From Planobispora longispora (GTDB taxonomy: Bacteria; Actinomycetota; Actinomycetes; Streptosporangiales; Streptosporangiaceae): a DNA stretch of 64,000 bases. Location of the stretch: NCBI RefSeq assembly GCF_016863135.1, contig NZ_BOOH01000042.1, positions 1-64,000 on the forward strand, written 5' to 3'. Position 1 is the stretch's first letter. Each line of letters opens with the position of its first letter. The position numbers and the translations under genes were made by a program. This document shows positions 55,518-64,000 of the stretch, in pieces. The notes beneath the pieces were generated by a model that saw only the letters and a list, made by a program, of their open reading frames with translations, did not search any database and had not been told where the DNA came from.

Positions 55518-56735
55518 CTATACCCGTGATCCCGGAAGTGAGTCGAGCGCCGCGGTCACGTCCGCGATGAGGTCCTCGGCGTCCTCCAGCCCGATGGAGA
55601 AGCGGACCGCCGCGGCGTCGACGCCGGACGACCCGTCGCCGAGCTGGCGGGGGCCGGTGGAGGCCGCGTGGGTGGCCTTCGTGCGGGTGCCGCCCGCCGT
55701 GGCGGCGACGGAGACCAGGCGGAGCGCGTCGACCAGCCGTACGCCCGCGTCGTAGCCGCCGTGCGGGATGACCGTGACGCACGCGCCGTACCGGGTGCCC
55801 TCGGGACCGGAGTCGAACAGGTGCCTGCCGAGCTCGTGACCGGAGTGTCCGGGCAGGCCCGGATAGTGGACCCGGCGCACGGCGGGGTGCTTGGCCACCG
55901 CCGCGGCGAACACCATCGCGGTGGCGCACATGCGGCGCACCCGCAGCGGGAGCGTCTCCAGGCCCCGGCGGAGCAGGAAGGCGTCGTCCGGGGAGAGCTC
56001 GCCCCCGACGTCTGCGGCGACCTCGCGGAGCCGGGCGACCAGACCCGGGCGGCCGACGACGACCCCGCCGGCGCAGTCGTCGTGCCCGCCGAGATAGGTG
56101 GTCGCGGCGTGGACCACGAGGTCCGCGCCGTGCTCCAGCGGGCGGCACACGACGGGGGTGGCGAAGGTCGAGTCGACCACCAGCAGGGCGCCGGCCGCGC
56201 GGGCGATCCGGTAGAGGCTCCGGATGTCGGCGACGACCATCGTCGGGTTCGACAGCGTCTCCGCGTATATGATCTTGGTGCTGGGCCGGACCGCCTCCTG
56301 CACCCGGTGCAGGTCCGCGTAGTCGACGAAGTCCGCGCTCACCCCGAACCGGGACAGCACGTTGGTGATCAGCGAGTAGGTGCCGCCGTACAGCGGGGCC
56401 GGGGCGACGACGTGCGTCCCCGCGCCGAGGAAGGTCATCAGCACGGTGCTGACCGCGGCCATCCCGGAGGCGAACGCCTGTCCCGCGACGTCCTCGGGGG
56501 CGGCCGCGCCCTCCAGGGAGGCCACGGCCGCCGCGAACGCCGCGACGGTGGGGTTCTCCACCGCGCCCGGCCCCTTCTCCCCGAACGCCTCCGCCTGCTC
56601 GGCGGTGCCGGCGAAGCTCCACGCCGAGCTGCGCCACACGGGCAGGCCGAGCGGGCCGGGCCGGGGCGCCGTGACGGGCGGCAGGCGCACCGATCGGGTG
56701 TTCTCCCCCTGCCGTCTGCGCGCGCGCCGGTTCAC
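55518..56735 (-). CDS. Cys/Met metabolism PLP-enzyme homologue lacking the PLP lysine
   Basis: A 405-residue protein of the cystathionine gamma-synthase/gamma-lyase fold. Conserved elements are present: [43 protein letters not shown] (Asp188, pairs with the pyridine nitrogen). The lysine motif SATKY reads AATTY here, with Thr213 in place of the Schiff-base Lys (codon ACC at 56097-56099, so more than one base change from Lys). The C-terminal THPAS-like motif reads [11 protein letters not shown]. The GTG at 56735 overlaps the gpsA stop (GTGA). It may be inactive or do non-PLP chemistry. Confidence 0.85.
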   Translation of the reverse strand: MNRRARRRQGENTRSVRLPPVTAPRPGPLGLPVWRSSAWSFAGTAEQAEAFGEKGPGAVENPTVAAFAAAVASLEGAAAPEDVAGQAFASGMAAVSTVLMTFLGAGTHVVAPAPLYGGTYSLITNVLSRFGVSADFVDYADLHRVQEAVRPSTKIIYAETLSNPTMVVADIRSLYRIARAAGALLVVDSTFATPVVCRPLEHGADLVVHAATTYLGGHDDCAGGVVVGRPGLVARLREVAADVGGELSPDDAFLLRRGLETLPLRVRRMCATAMVFAAAVAKHPAVRRVHYPGLPGHSGHELGRHLFDSGPEGTRYGACVTVIPHGGYDAGVRLVDALRLVSVAATAGGTRTKATHAASTGPRQLGDGSSGVDAAAVRFSIGLEDAEDLIADVTAALDSLPGSRV

Positions 56736-57739
56736 ACGCCGTACCGTTCCGGCTTGGGGGTCCGCGACATCAGCAGCGCCGCGGCCTCGCCGGGCGGCAT
56801 GCCGTCGTGGACCACGGCCACCACCACCTCGGTGATCGGCATCTCCACGTCGTGCTTCCTGGCCAGCTCCAGGACCGACTCGCAGGACTTGACGCCCTCG
56901 GCGGTCTGCTTGGTCGCGGCGATGGTCTCGGCCAGGGTCATGCCGCGGCCGAGGTTCTCGCCGAAGGTGCGGTTGCGCGACAGCGGCGAGGAGCAGGTCG
57001 CCACCAGGTCGCCCATTCCGGCCAGCCCCGCGAATGTGTGCGGGTCCGCACCGAGCGCCGCGCCGAGGCGGGTGATCTCCGCCAGCCCGCGCGTCATGAG
57101 CGTCGCCCTGACGTTGTCGCCCAGCCCCATCCCGGCCGCGATCCCGACCGCCAGCGCGATCACGTTCTTGACCGCCCCGCCGAGCTCCACGCCCACCACG
57201 TCGGGGTTGGTGTAGGCCCGGAACCACGGCAGGTGGCAGGCCTCCTGGAGCCGCTCCATGGCCCGCTCGTCGGGGCAGGCGACCACGGTCGCCGCGGGCT
57301 GGCCGAGGATGATCTCACCGACCAGGTTGGGGCCGGAGACCACCGCGACCCGTTCCTTCGGCACCTCGGCCACCTCGCAGACGACCTCGCTCATCCGCTT
57401 GGTGGTGCCCAGCTCGATGCCCTTCATCAGGCTCACCAGCACCGCGTCGGGCGGCAGGTGCGGCTTCCACCCGGTGAGGTTGCCGCGCAGCGTCTGCGAG
57501 GGGACGGCCAGCACCACGAAGTCGGCCCCGCCGAGGGCCTCGGCCGGGTCGGTGGTGGCGCGCAGCGTCTCGGGCAGCGCCGTGCCCGGCAGATAGTCGG
57601 GGTTCTCGTGGCGCTTGTCGATCGCCTCGACGATCTCCGCGCGCCTGCCCCAGAGAGTCGTCTTGGTGCCCGCTGTCGCGAGGAGCATCGCGAACGTGGT
57701 GCCCCACGAGCCTGTCCCGAATACGGCCGCCTTGGTCAT
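56732..57739 (-). CDS. gpsA: Glycerol-3-phosphate dehydrogenase [NAD(P)+]
   Basis: A 335-residue enzyme supplying sn-glycerol-3-phosphate for phospholipids. It has the Rossmann loop [38 protein letters not shown] and the catalytic Lys in [14 protein letters not shown]. It lies 20 bp after the acyltransferase gene and overlaps the next gene by four bases, so lipid precursor genes form one operon. Confidence 0.96.
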   Translation of the reverse strand: MTKAAVFGTGSWGTTFAMLLATAGTKTTLWGRRAEIVEAIDKRHENPDYLPGTALPETLRATTDPAEALGGADFVVLAVPSQTLRGNLTGWKPHLPPDAVLVSLMKGIELGTTKRMSEVVCEVAEVPKERVAVVSGPNLVGEIILGQPAATVVACPDERAMERLQEACHLPWFRAYTNPDVVGVELGGAVKNVIALAVGIAAGMGLGDNVRATLMTRGLAEITRLGAALGADPHTFAGLAGMGDLVATCSSPLSRNRTFGENLGRGMTLAETIAATKQTAEGVKSCESVLELARKHDVEMPITEVVVAVVHDGMPPGEAAALLMSRTPKPERYGV

Positions 57740-57759
57740 TTCATCACCGTACGCCGACG

Positions 57760-58497
57760 TCAGCCGTCAGTGGACTTTCCGGGCCCACCGGCGGGATTCC
57801 TGAAGGGGACCGCGGGGGGCTTCTCCTCGCGCAGTTCGGCGAGGAGGGCCGTGATCGCCGCCATGATGTCGGCGGTGGCCTCCCGCAGGACGTCGGCCTG
57901 GAGCGGCAGGCCGTCGTACTTCGACAGGTCGACCGGCGGCCCGACCAGCACGCGGAAGGTCTTGCGCGGCAGCAGCCGGGGACGCTTCTCGCCGTACGGC
58001 AGGATCTCCTGGGCTCCCCAGTGCGCCACCGGGATCACCGGGACACCGGTCTGCAGGGCCAGCCGGGCGACACCGGTCTTGCCCTCCATCGGCCAGAAAT
58101 CCGGATCGCGGGTGCAGGTGCCCTCGGGGTAGAACATCACGCACGCCTGCTCCTCGGAGATCCGCTTCCCCGCCGCCTCCAGGGAGCGGATCGCGTCGGC
58201 GCTCCCCCGGTAGACCGGGATGGCCATCAGGGACCGGACCGCGCGGCCGAGCCCGGGAACCGAGAAGAGCGCGGCCTTGGCCAGGATCACCGGCCAGCGC
58301 CCGTTGTTGTAGAGGAAGTGCGCGACCAGGATGGGGTCCAGCCACGACAGGTGGTTGGTCGCAAGGATCATCGCGCCCTTGCGAGGCAGCCGGTCGGCGC
58401 TGCGCCAGTCCTTCTTCACCAGGAGCCACGAGATCGGTTTGACGATCACGACGGCCAGGGCGACCCAGAATCCGGTCGGCCAGCCGGGGCGTCTCAT
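57760..58497 (-). CDS. 1-acyl-glycerol-3-phosphate acyltransferase (PlsC-like)
   Basis: A 245-residue membrane-associated acyltransferase. The catalytic motif [11 protein letters not shown] (NHx4D type) and acceptor motif [10 protein letters not shown] are intact. An N-terminal hydrophobic segment (about 8-26) anchors it. It acylates lysophosphatidate in phospholipid synthesis, in keeping with gpsA next door. ATG at 58497; divergent from the F420 gene. Confidence 0.92.
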   Translation of the reverse strand: MRRPGWPTGFWVALAVVIVKPISWLLVKKDWRSADRLPRKGAMILATNHLSWLDPILVAHFLYNNGRWPVILAKAALFSVPGLGRAVRSLMAIPVYRGSADAIRSLEAAGKRISEEQACVMFYPEGTCTRDPDFWPMEGKTGVARLALQTGVPVIPVAHWGAQEILPYGEKRPRLLPRKTFRVLVGPPVDLSKYDGLPLQADVLREATADIMAAITALLAELREEKPPAVPFRNPAGGPGKSTDG

Positions 58498-58576
58498 TCG
58501 GTCCTCCGTATGCGCGGGGTGCGCCCCAAGTCTCCCGGTTGGCTCCGGGAACTGTCGAGGCGGGATGCTTAAGGTT

Positions 58577-59245
58577 ATGCCTCCTTCCGAGAGTTCCGGC
58601 TGGACCCTCGTCGTCCCGGTCAAGACGCTGGTCGCAGCCAAGACGCGGCTGGCCGAGGCCGCGGGGCCGCACCGGGCCGCGCTGGCCGTGGCCATCGCCT
58701 GCGACACCGTCGAGGCCGCCCTCGGCTGCGCCCTGGTGGACCGGGTCGTGGTCGTGACGGGCGATCCGGTGGCGGCCGAGGCCCTGGCCGGCGTGGGCGC
58801 CCATCTGGTCGCCGATCCGGAGGCGGGACTCAACGCGGCGCTGCGCCACGGCGCCCGGGAGGCGGTACGGCTGGCGCCCGGCGGCCCGGTCGGCGCGCTC
58901 CAGGCCGACCTGCCCGCCCTGCGCCCCGGGGAGCTGGCGCTCGTCCTGGCCGCCGCGGCCGAGTTCGACCAGGCGTTCCTGCCCGACGCCGCCGAGGTCG
59001 GCACGACCTTCTACGGGGTACGGCCCGGCGTCGACTTCACCCCCGGGTTCGGCGGCGAGTCACGCGAGCGCCATCTGCGGCGCGGCGCGAAGGAGTTGTG
59101 CCCGCCGGGGGTCGAGTCGGTCCGCAGGGACGTCGACACCCCCGACGACCTGCGCGCCGCCCTCGCCCTCGGCGTCGGGCCCCGGACCCGGGCGGTGACA
59201 CGACAGATCGGGGAGCCCCCCGGCCGGGAGACTCCCCTTCCCTGA
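58577..59245 (+). CDS. cofC: 2-phospho-L-lactate/phosphoenolpyruvate guanylyltransferase of F420 synthesis
   Basis: A 222-residue nucleotidyltransferase (CofC, called FbiD in actinobacteria). It starts WTLVVPVKTLVAAKTRLAEA, has VDRVVVVTGDP, GALQADLPALRPGEL (the metal Asp) and FTPGFGGESRERHLRRGA. It activates phospholactate or PEP with GTP to make the F420 side chain. I use the ATG at 58577; one at 58565 is also possible. No other F420 gene is in the window. Confidence 0.92.
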   Translation: MPPSESSGWTLVVPVKTLVAAKTRLAEAAGPHRAALAVAIACDTVEAALGCALVDRVVVVTGDPVAAEALAGVGAHLVADPEAGLNAALRHGAREAVRLAPGGPVGALQADLPALRPGELALVLAAAAEFDQAFLPDAAEVGTTFYGVRPGVDFTPGFGGESRERHLRRGAKELCPPGVESVRRDVDTPDDLRAALALGVGPRTRAVTRQIGEPPGRETPLP

Positions 59246-59272
59246 CGCGCCGGGCCCGGCGCGGCCGGCGGG

Positions 59273-60730
59273 TCAGTGTCCCGCGTGCTCCTCCTGCCGG
59301 GCCTGCCTGGGCAGCAGGAAGGCCGTGACGAAGGTCAGCAGGAGCATCCCGGCGACCACCCAGAGGATGGTGGTCATCACCCCGCCGAAGTCGGGGATCG
59401 CCTGAGCGGCCAGCCGGTCGAAGAAGACCGTGCCGAGCAGGGCCACGCCGAAGGCGCCGCCGAGCTGCTGGACGGCGGTGAGCGTGCCGGAGGCCGAGCC
59501 GGTCTCCTGCTGGTCGACCCCGGCCAGCACGATGTCGAAGAACGGGGCCATCAGCAGGCCCATGCCCACACCGGTGACCAGGAGGGCGGGAACGAACTGC
59601 CAGGGGGTCACCGCCGTGCCCGCGAGGGAGACGGTGAGCAGGACGCCCAGCGTGCCGAGGGTCATCACCAGGACGCCGCCCTGCAGGACCTTGCGGCCGA
59701 AGCGCTGCACGGCCTGGGCGAGGCCGAACCCGACGACCATGCCCAGCGACCAGGGGATCATCACGAGGGCGGCCTTCAGCGTGGAGTAGCCCAAGCCCAC
59801 CTGGGTGTAGAGGTTGAACACCAGCGTGAAGCCCGCCATCGAGGAGAAGAACACCAGGCCGGTCAGCAGGCCGCCGGTGAAGGCCCGCTTGCGGAACAGG
59901 GTGGGCACGACCAGCGGGTCGCCGCCCGTGCGGCTCTTGCGGGCCTCGAACCAGCCGAAGAGGCCGAACACCGCGATGGAAGCGCCCATCATGACGAAGG
60001 ACCAGACCGGCCAGCCGCTCTCCCGTCCCTGGACCAGCGGGTAGACCAGGAGCAGGCCGGCCAGCGTGGCCAGCAGCATGCCCGGGATATCCAGCTTGAG
60101 CGGGTGCGGCGAGCGCGACTCGGGCAGGAAGCGCAGCCCGGCGGCGAGGGCGGCCAGGCCGAGCGGCAGGTTGATCAGGAAGATCATGCGCCAGCCGGTG
60201 CCGAAGAAGTCGGCGTCGATCAGCCATCCCGCCAGGATCGGACCGCCCACCGAGGACAGCCCCATGACCGGGCCGAACAGGCCGAAGGCCTTGCCGACCT
60301 CGTCCGGCGGGAACATCTCCTTGATCATGCCGAGACCCTGCGGCAGCATCACCGCGCCGAACAGACCCTGCACGACACGTGCTCCGACGAGCATCTCGGG
60401 GGACTGCGCGATCCCGCACAGCAGGGAGCCCACCGTGAAGCCGGCGGCTCCGATCAGGAACATGCGCTTGCGGCCGAAGATGTCGCCGAGCCGTCCACCG
60501 GTGATCAGACCCACGGCCATCGAGAGCGTGTAGGCGGCGCCGAGCCACTGGATGGTGGCGGGGGTGCCGCCGATGTCGGCGCGGATGGAGGGGGCGGCGA
60601 TGTTGGTGATCATCGCGTCGAGCAGGTCCATCACCTCGGCGGCGAGGATCACGAAAAGGGCGGCCCAGCGCCACCGGTAGGCCGCCGGCTCCGCTGGTGA
60701 TCGGCGGGCCGCCTTCACATCAATGCTCAT
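59273..60730 (-). CDS. DHA2-type MFS drug efflux transporter
   Basis: A 485-residue transporter with 14 predicted helices. MDLLDAMITNIAAPSIRADI, GGRLGDIFGRKRMFL (motif A) and VGGPILAGWLIDADFFGTGW (motif C) identify the EmrB/QacA group of proton antiporters. Divergent from a TetR gene; three palindromic sites lie between, so substrate-induced expression is likely. It is convergent with cofC. Confidence 0.94.
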   Translation of the reverse strand: MSIDVKAARRSPAEPAAYRWRWAALFVILAAEVMDLLDAMITNIAAPSIRADIGGTPATIQWLGAAYTLSMAVGLITGGRLGDIFGRKRMFLIGAAGFTVGSLLCGIAQSPEMLVGARVVQGLFGAVMLPQGLGMIKEMFPPDEVGKAFGLFGPVMGLSSVGGPILAGWLIDADFFGTGWRMIFLINLPLGLAALAAGLRFLPESRSPHPLKLDIPGMLLATLAGLLLVYPLVQGRESGWPVWSFVMMGASIAVFGLFGWFEARKSRTGGDPLVVPTLFRKRAFTGGLLTGLVFFSSMAGFTLVFNLYTQVGLGYSTLKAALVMIPWSLGMVVGFGLAQAVQRFGRKVLQGGVLVMTLGTLGVLLTVSLAGTAVTPWQFVPALLVTGVGMGLLMAPFFDIVLAGVDQQETGSASGTLTAVQQLGGAFGVALLGTVFFDRLAAQAIPDFGGVMTTILWVVAGMLLLTFVTAFLLPRQARQEEHAGH

Positions 60731-60811
60731 GAAGCTTCCTCAGGGATTGCGAAAGGGATCGCGAAAGGGATTGCGGACGAGCGGCCGCACGGGACGGCCG
60801 CAGCTTGAGAA

Positions 60812-60865
60812 GAACGAGGGGAACGAAGGGAACGAGAGGAACGAAGGGAACGAGGGAAACGAGGG
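60812..60865. repeat. 9-bp tandem repeat, six units
   Basis: Units of GAACGARGG type (GAACGAGGG, GAACGAAGG, GAACGAGAG, GAACGAAGG, GAACGAGGG, AAACGAGGG) run from 60812 to 60865 in the leader region of the efflux gene, next to the operator sites. It may be a slippage-prone spacer. Confidence 0.8.
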
Positions 60866-60934
60866 AAACACTGTTCTGCTCCTCTGAACAGTGTTCACCA
60901 TACACGAGCGCCATCCGATTTGAGAACAGTGTTC
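60866..60934. promoter_or_regulatory. Three palindromic operator sites GAACA-N-TGTTC
   Basis: AAACACTGTTC (60866-60876), GAACAGTGTTC (60886-60896) and GAACAGTGTTC (60924-60934); the last two are perfect 5-1-5 palindromes. The centres are 20 and 38 bp apart. A further half-site TGTTC lies at 60950-60954. They lie between the DHA2 pump and the divergent TetR gene and are the likely repressor sites. Confidence 0.7.
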
Positions 60935-61001
60935 AGAAGGAGCGTTCGGTGTTCTCACGATATGACGCGTGGAGATTCCGTACAAGATATGTCTTGAAGG
61001 T

Positions 61002-61046
61002 GAGCATCGTTCGGCAAGGAGAGCATCGTTCGGCCCGCAGTAGACT
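61002..61046 (+). promoter_or_regulatory. Promoter region of the TetR gene with 14-bp direct repeat
   Basis: GAGCATCGTTCGGC occurs at 61002-61015 and 61021-61034. A -10 TAGACT (61041-61046) lies 6 nt before the ATG at 61053, so the transcript is probably leaderless. The repeat differs from the pump operators and may be a second site. Confidence 0.5.
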
Positions 61047-61052
61047 GCGACC

Positions 61053-61811
61053 ATGAGTGACGAGCTGCCCGCACTGCCCTGGGAGCGGTCACGCCGTCGC
61101 GCCGCTCCCGCCCGCGTCCCGCTCACCGCCGAGCGGATCGTCGACGCCGCCTACGCGGTGCTCGACCGCGAGGGCTACGAGAAGCTGAGCATGCGGCAGG
61201 TCGCCGCCGAGCTCGGCGTCGCGGTCTCCGCCCTCTACACCCATGTGAGCGGCAAGGACGAGCTGCTGGAGCTCATGTACATCCGGCTGTTCAAGGGCTG
61301 GGAGCTGCCCGAGCCCGACCCCGCGCGCTGGCGGGAGCAGGTGGCCGACTTCGCCCGCGAGTCCCGCGGACGCCTGCTCGAACACCGCGACCTGGCCAGG
61401 ATCTCCATGGGCGGGATGCCGTTCAGCCCCGACGTGCTGCCGCAGATGGAACGGCTCTTCAGCCTCTTCCGCACCGCCGGGCTCCCCGACTACGTGGCCG
61501 CGGCCGCGGGTGACATCATCTCCACGTTCATCGACGGGTTCGCCTACGAGGAGAGCATGTGGGAGAGCCGCCAGCGTGAATCCGACCAGACCGCGTGGCC
61601 GGACATGCGGGCCAGTCTCAGGCAGTACTTCGCGGACCTGCCGCCCGAGCGCTTCCCCGCGCTGACCGCGCTGGCCGACCACATGCTGCCCGAGTCCAGG
61701 GACGAGCGCTTCGAGCTCGGCATGGAGATCATCATCCGCGGGCTGGCGTCCTTCGCCGAGGAGACGGCCCGGAACGGCGGGGGCGCCGGCGACGCCGGCG
61801 GGGGCTCATAG
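61053..61811 (+). CDS. TetR family transcriptional regulator
   Basis: A 252-residue regulator. The HTH (LSMRQVAAELGVAVSALYTH) follows an Arg-rich start (WERSRRRAAPARVPLTAERI); the C-terminal part resembles the TetR_C domain of drug-pump repressors (ADFARESRGRLLEHRDLARI). It probably represses the divergent DHA2 pump and perhaps itself. Its stop overlaps the stop of the convergent MFS gene by 6 bp. Confidence 0.9.
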   Translation: MSDELPALPWERSRRRAAPARVPLTAERIVDAAYAVLDREGYEKLSMRQVAAELGVAVSALYTHVSGKDELLELMYIRLFKGWELPEPDPARWREQVADFARESRGRLLEHRDLARISMGGMPFSPDVLPQMERLFSLFRTAGLPDYVAAAAGDIISTFIDGFAYEESMWESRQRESDQTAWPDMRASLRQYFADLPPERFPALTALADHMLPESRDERFELGMEIIIRGLASFAEETARNGGGAGDAGGGS

Positions 61812-63032
61812 CCGCAGGATCGCCCGGCAGGTCAGCACCGGCAGGTGGGCCAGGAAGAACCCGCACACGGCGACCCAGAGGATCGCGTGCGCGTCGAACC
61901 AGGTCCCCAGCGTCCCGCCGAGCAGGCCCCCGGCCGGGGCCGCGCCCCACATCAGGAACCGCATGCTGGCGTTCATCCGGCCGAGCAGGCGCTCCGGGGT
62001 GATCCGCTGGCGGTAGCTGAGCTGGTTGACGTTGTACACCGACCCGCCCACGCCGAGCAGCAGACATCCGAGCGGGTACAGCGCCAGCCGCCAGCCCCCG
62101 GCGGCCAGCGGGACGAGCAGGGGGGCGGCGGAGGCCAGGACCGCCCCGCCGCACATCGCCCGGCCGGTGCCGTACCGGGCGGCGAGGCGGGGCGCGAGGG
62201 CCGCGCCGATCAGGCCGCCGACAGGGGCGCCGGTGAGCAGCAGGCCGTACAGCCCGGGGCTCACACCGAGCGTCCTGAGCAGGAAGAAGGGCTGCGCGAC
62301 GAACCAGACGCCGTTCGAGAGCATGGTGACCGCGCCGACCATGGCGAGGCGGCGCAGCATCGGGTGGTCCACCACGTAGCGGACCCCCTCGGCGATCTCC
62401 TCCCGGAGGCTGCGGCGCTCCGCGGCGGGCGCGGGCGCCTCCTCCGCCCGGACCCCGCCCAGCAGCAGCGCGGAGACCAGGTAGCTGACCGCGTCGGCGA
62501 GGAGGGCGATCGGCGCGGTGACCGCGTGCACCAGCCAGCCGCCCAGCGCCGGACCGGACAGGACCGCGGTGCTGCGCATCGTCTCCAGGACGCCGTTCCC
62601 GCGCAGCAGGTCGTCCCTGCCGACCAGCGAGGGCAGGAAGCTCATGTGCGCGACGTCGAAGAAGACCGTGCCGAGTCCCATGAGCAGGGCGACGAGATAG
62701 AGCTGGGGCAGGGTGAGGGCGTCCAGGGCGACGGCGAGCGGGACGGACGCCAGCGCGGCGGCGCGCAGCAGGTCGCTCCAGATCAGGATGGGGCGGCGGC
62801 GCAGCCGGTCCACCCACACCCCCGCGGGCAGCCCCAGGACCAGGAAGGCGGCGGTCTCGGCGGCGGTGACCAGGCCGACCTCGAAGGGGCTCGCGTCGAG
62901 GGCGAGCACCGCGACCAGCGACAGGGCCACGATGGTGACCTGGGTCCCGAACTGGCTGATCGCGTCGGCTCCCAGGAACAGCCGGAACGACCTGTCCCGC
63001 CACATTCCGGCACCCGTCTCCCCGGTCCGCAT
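61806..63032 (-). CDS. MFS transporter
   Basis: A transporter of about 408 residues with 12 predicted helices. RDRSFRLFLGADAISQFGTQ, GVWVDRLRRRPILIWSDLLR (motif A) and RITPERLLGRMNASMRFLMW place it with the MFS_3/enterobactin-exporter-like group, as is the gene at 10387-11721. The start is uncertain: GTG 63038, ATG 63032 or ATG 63005 (MWRDRSFR, with GGGGAG 12 nt upstream). Convergent with the TetR gene; no known substrate. Confidence 0.85.
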   Translation of the reverse strand: MRTGETGAGMWRDRSFRLFLGADAISQFGTQVTIVALSLVAVLALDASPFEVGLVTAAETAAFLVLGLPAGVWVDRLRRRPILIWSDLLRAAALASVPLAVALDALTLPQLYLVALLMGLGTVFFDVAHMSFLPSLVGRDDLLRGNGVLETMRSTAVLSGPALGGWLVHAVTAPIALLADAVSYLVSALLLGGVRAEEAPAPAAERRSLREEIAEGVRYVVDHPMLRRLAMVGAVTMLSNGVWFVAQPFFLLRTLGVSPGLYGLLLTGAPVGGLIGAALAPRLAARYGTGRAMCGGAVLASAAPLLVPLAAGGWRLALYPLGCLLLGVGGSVYNVNQLSYRQRITPERLLGRMNASMRFLMWGAAPAGGLLGGTLGTWFDAHAILWVAVCGFFLAHLPVLTCRAILRL

Positions 63033-63175
63033 GATCACGGATCGTCCCGGCCCCGACCGGGAGGGTCAACTCCTTTTCCCGTACGGCGGCCCGCGCCCCT
63101 CCGCGGGGTCCGCTCCCTCCATACGGTGCCCCGTCTCTCCCTACGGCGGCCCGCGACGGGTCTAAGGTGGTGGGC

Positions 63176-63388
63176 GTGCAGGCGACGGTGAAGGTCTTCG
63201 ACCCCGAGACCCGGTCCGGGTCGGTGTTCCTGGACGACGGGACCGAGATCCCGTTCGGCGCGGAGGCGTTCGACGCCGGTCCCCTCCGGCTGCTCCGGTC
63301 CGGCCAGCGGGTGAACATCGTCATGGACGACGGCCTCGTCACCTACGTCACGCTCTCGACGTTCCCGCTCCCGGACGCCACCCTCTAG
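63176..63388 (+). CDS. Small cold-shock-like OB-fold protein
   Basis: A 70-residue protein. VQATVKVFDPETRSGSVFLD, then DGTEIPFGAEAF and LRSGQRVNIVMDD follow the pattern of a divergent cold-shock domain (K-x-F-x-x-x-x-x-G) without the aromatic RNP motifs of CspA. Related small proteins are common in actinobacteria near hup. GTG at 63176 after AAGGTGG; an upstream GTG at 63167 is less well placed. Nucleic-acid binding is inferred. Confidence 0.65.
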   Translation: MQATVKVFDPETRSGSVFLDDGTEIPFGAEAFDAGPLRLLRSGQRVNIVMDDGLVTYVTLSTFPLPDATL

Positions 63389-63428
63389 GCGGCCGGCCCG
63401 GGGCCCCGCCGTACGGCCGGACACGGAA

Positions 63429-63458
63429 CGCCCGGGTCCACGACGGTGGACCCGGGCG
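63429..63458. terminator. Bidirectional terminator hairpin
   Basis: CGCCCGGGTCCAC - GACG - GTGGACCCGGGCG, a perfect 13-bp stem with a tetraloop, between the convergent stops at 63388 and 63474. Confidence 0.75.
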
Positions 63459-63473
63459 CCCGGCGTGCGAGGA

Positions 63474-63770
63474 CTACTTCTTGCCGACCTTCTTGCCGCC
63501 CTCGTTGACGAGGTCCTTGAAGTCCGAGCCCGGGCGGAACTTCGGCCCCCAGCTCTCGGCCACCTTGATCTCGGCTCCGGTCGAGGGGTTCCTGGCCGTG
63601 CGGGCCGGCTTGTGCACCATCTCGAAGGCGCCGAAGCCGGTGATGGAGACCTTGTCGCCCGCGGCGACCGCTTTCTGGATGGTGTCGAGGACCGCGTTCA
63701 CGGCCTCGTTGGCCGTCTTCTTGTCGCCCACCCGGTCCGCGATGGCGTCGACGAGTTCTTTCTTGTTCAT
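63474..63770 (-). CDS. hup: DNA-binding protein HU
   Basis: A 98-residue nucleoid protein: MNKKELVDAIADRVGDKKTA, then DKVSITGFGAFEMVHKPART and ARNPSTGAEIKVAESWGPKF, the HU beta-arm region, with a Lys-rich end (NEGGKKVGKK). It lacks the long Lys/Ala/Pro tail of mycobacterial HU and so is the short HupA-like form. AGGGAG lies upstream. Confidence 0.96.
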   Translation of the reverse strand: MNKKELVDAIADRVGDKKTANEAVNAVLDTIQKAVAAGDKVSITGFGAFEMVHKPARTARNPSTGAEIKVAESWGPKFRPGSDFKDLVNEGGKKVGKK

Positions 63771-63887
63771 GAGGTTGGTGGCTCCCTATTGCCGATGTCC
63801 GGGAGCGGGCCCTGAGAAAGAAAGCCCGTCTTACCCGTGTGTCACCGCGAGGGTCCCCGACGGAGCGAGAAACCCCTTACCCGCTTG

Positions 63888-63916
63888 AAATTAGGGGACG
63901 AACGCGTGCGACTCAA
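63888..63916 (-). promoter_or_regulatory. Predicted hup promoter
   Basis: Minus strand TTGAGT (63911-63916), a 17-nt spacer and TAATTT (63888-63893), about 110 nt upstream of the hup start. The spacing is ideal for the housekeeping sigma. Beyond it (63917-64000) no gene is seen. Confidence 0.55.
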
Positions 63917-64000
63917 TCACCTTCGGCAATATTTCCAGCACTCTGCGTGTCCAAAATCAGGACATCTAGCTCTATAAGGAAGGATTCCAGGCGCGTCGCG

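Noticed and set aside
60720-60914. Possible leader peptide (VPFVPLVPFVPLV) upstream of the DHA2 pump
   Set aside because: The repeat-derived sequence has no ribosome site, and its ATG lies inside the operator region, so the pump transcript probably starts downstream of it.

Overview
The window is a GC-rich chromosomal segment (strong G/C bias at third codon positions, so long spurious ORFs run opposite most genes) from an actinobacterium. I infer a member of the Streptosporangiaceae or a near relative (Nonomuraea/Streptosporangium type). The grounds are the actinobacterial order cofC - plsC-like - gpsA - PLP enzyme - ddl - DUF3515 - Lrp - thiL - thiD - rpmB - DAK protein - recG - rsmD - coaD - DUF177 - rpmF - rnc - mutM - smc - ftsY, an F420 gene, an HU protein, DtxR/IdeR-type iron boxes and frequent leaderless starts. 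I see no insertion sequence, prophage, CRISPR array, rRNA or tRNA gene.

Region 1 (1-12663) is accessory metabolism and transport: a YtcJ-like amidohydrolase cut by the window edge, a TetR regulator and an NCS1 permease with an operator-like direct repeat; a monofunctional PBP; a MerR regulator and aldo/keto reductase sharing the same operator in two divergent promoters; a TetR regulator and GH1 beta-glucosidase; a GT39-like membrane glycosyltransferase; an MFS pump; and a secreted coiled-coil protein with a LAS-peptidase-like residue pattern.

Region 2 (12981-28366) holds an aldehyde dehydrogenase, the pta-ackA acetate operon, an alpha/beta hydrolase, typA, a secreted Cu/Zn superoxide dismutase, a DUF2461 protein, a polysaccharide deacetylase, an XRE-cupin regulator divergent from an EamA transporter, a MEDS-HATPase anti-sigma-like protein, a SigR-type ECF sigma factor without an adjacent anti-sigma gene, and a divergent Cds1-like cysteine desulfhydrase.

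Region 3 (28426-34768) is an iron-regulated ferric-siderophore ABC importer (binding protein divergent from two permeases and an ATPase, two iron boxes between), an ECF42 sigma factor with its DGPF/YCII partner, and an AT-rich spacer containing a 25-codon gene with a strong ribosome binding site.

Region 4 (34769-59245) is mostly the conserved housekeeping block for protein targeting, chromosome segregation, DNA repair, RNA processing, ribosomal proteins, CoA, thiamine, phospholipid, peptidoglycan precursor and F420 synthesis. Within it are two genes that lack a key catalytic residue: a Tat-exported hydrolase-fold protein (Ala at the nucleophile elbow) and a Cys/Met-metabolism PLP-enzyme homologue (Thr in place of the PLP lysine).

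Region 5 (59273-64000) is a DHA2 efflux pump divergent from a TetR regulator across three GAACA-N-TGTTC palindromes, another MFS exporter, a small cold-shock-like protein and HU.

Two patterns run through the window. Several starts lie 6-8 nt after a -10 hexamer, which suggests leaderless mRNAs. At least seven genes have a short repeat that spans the stop codon and recurs just downstream.
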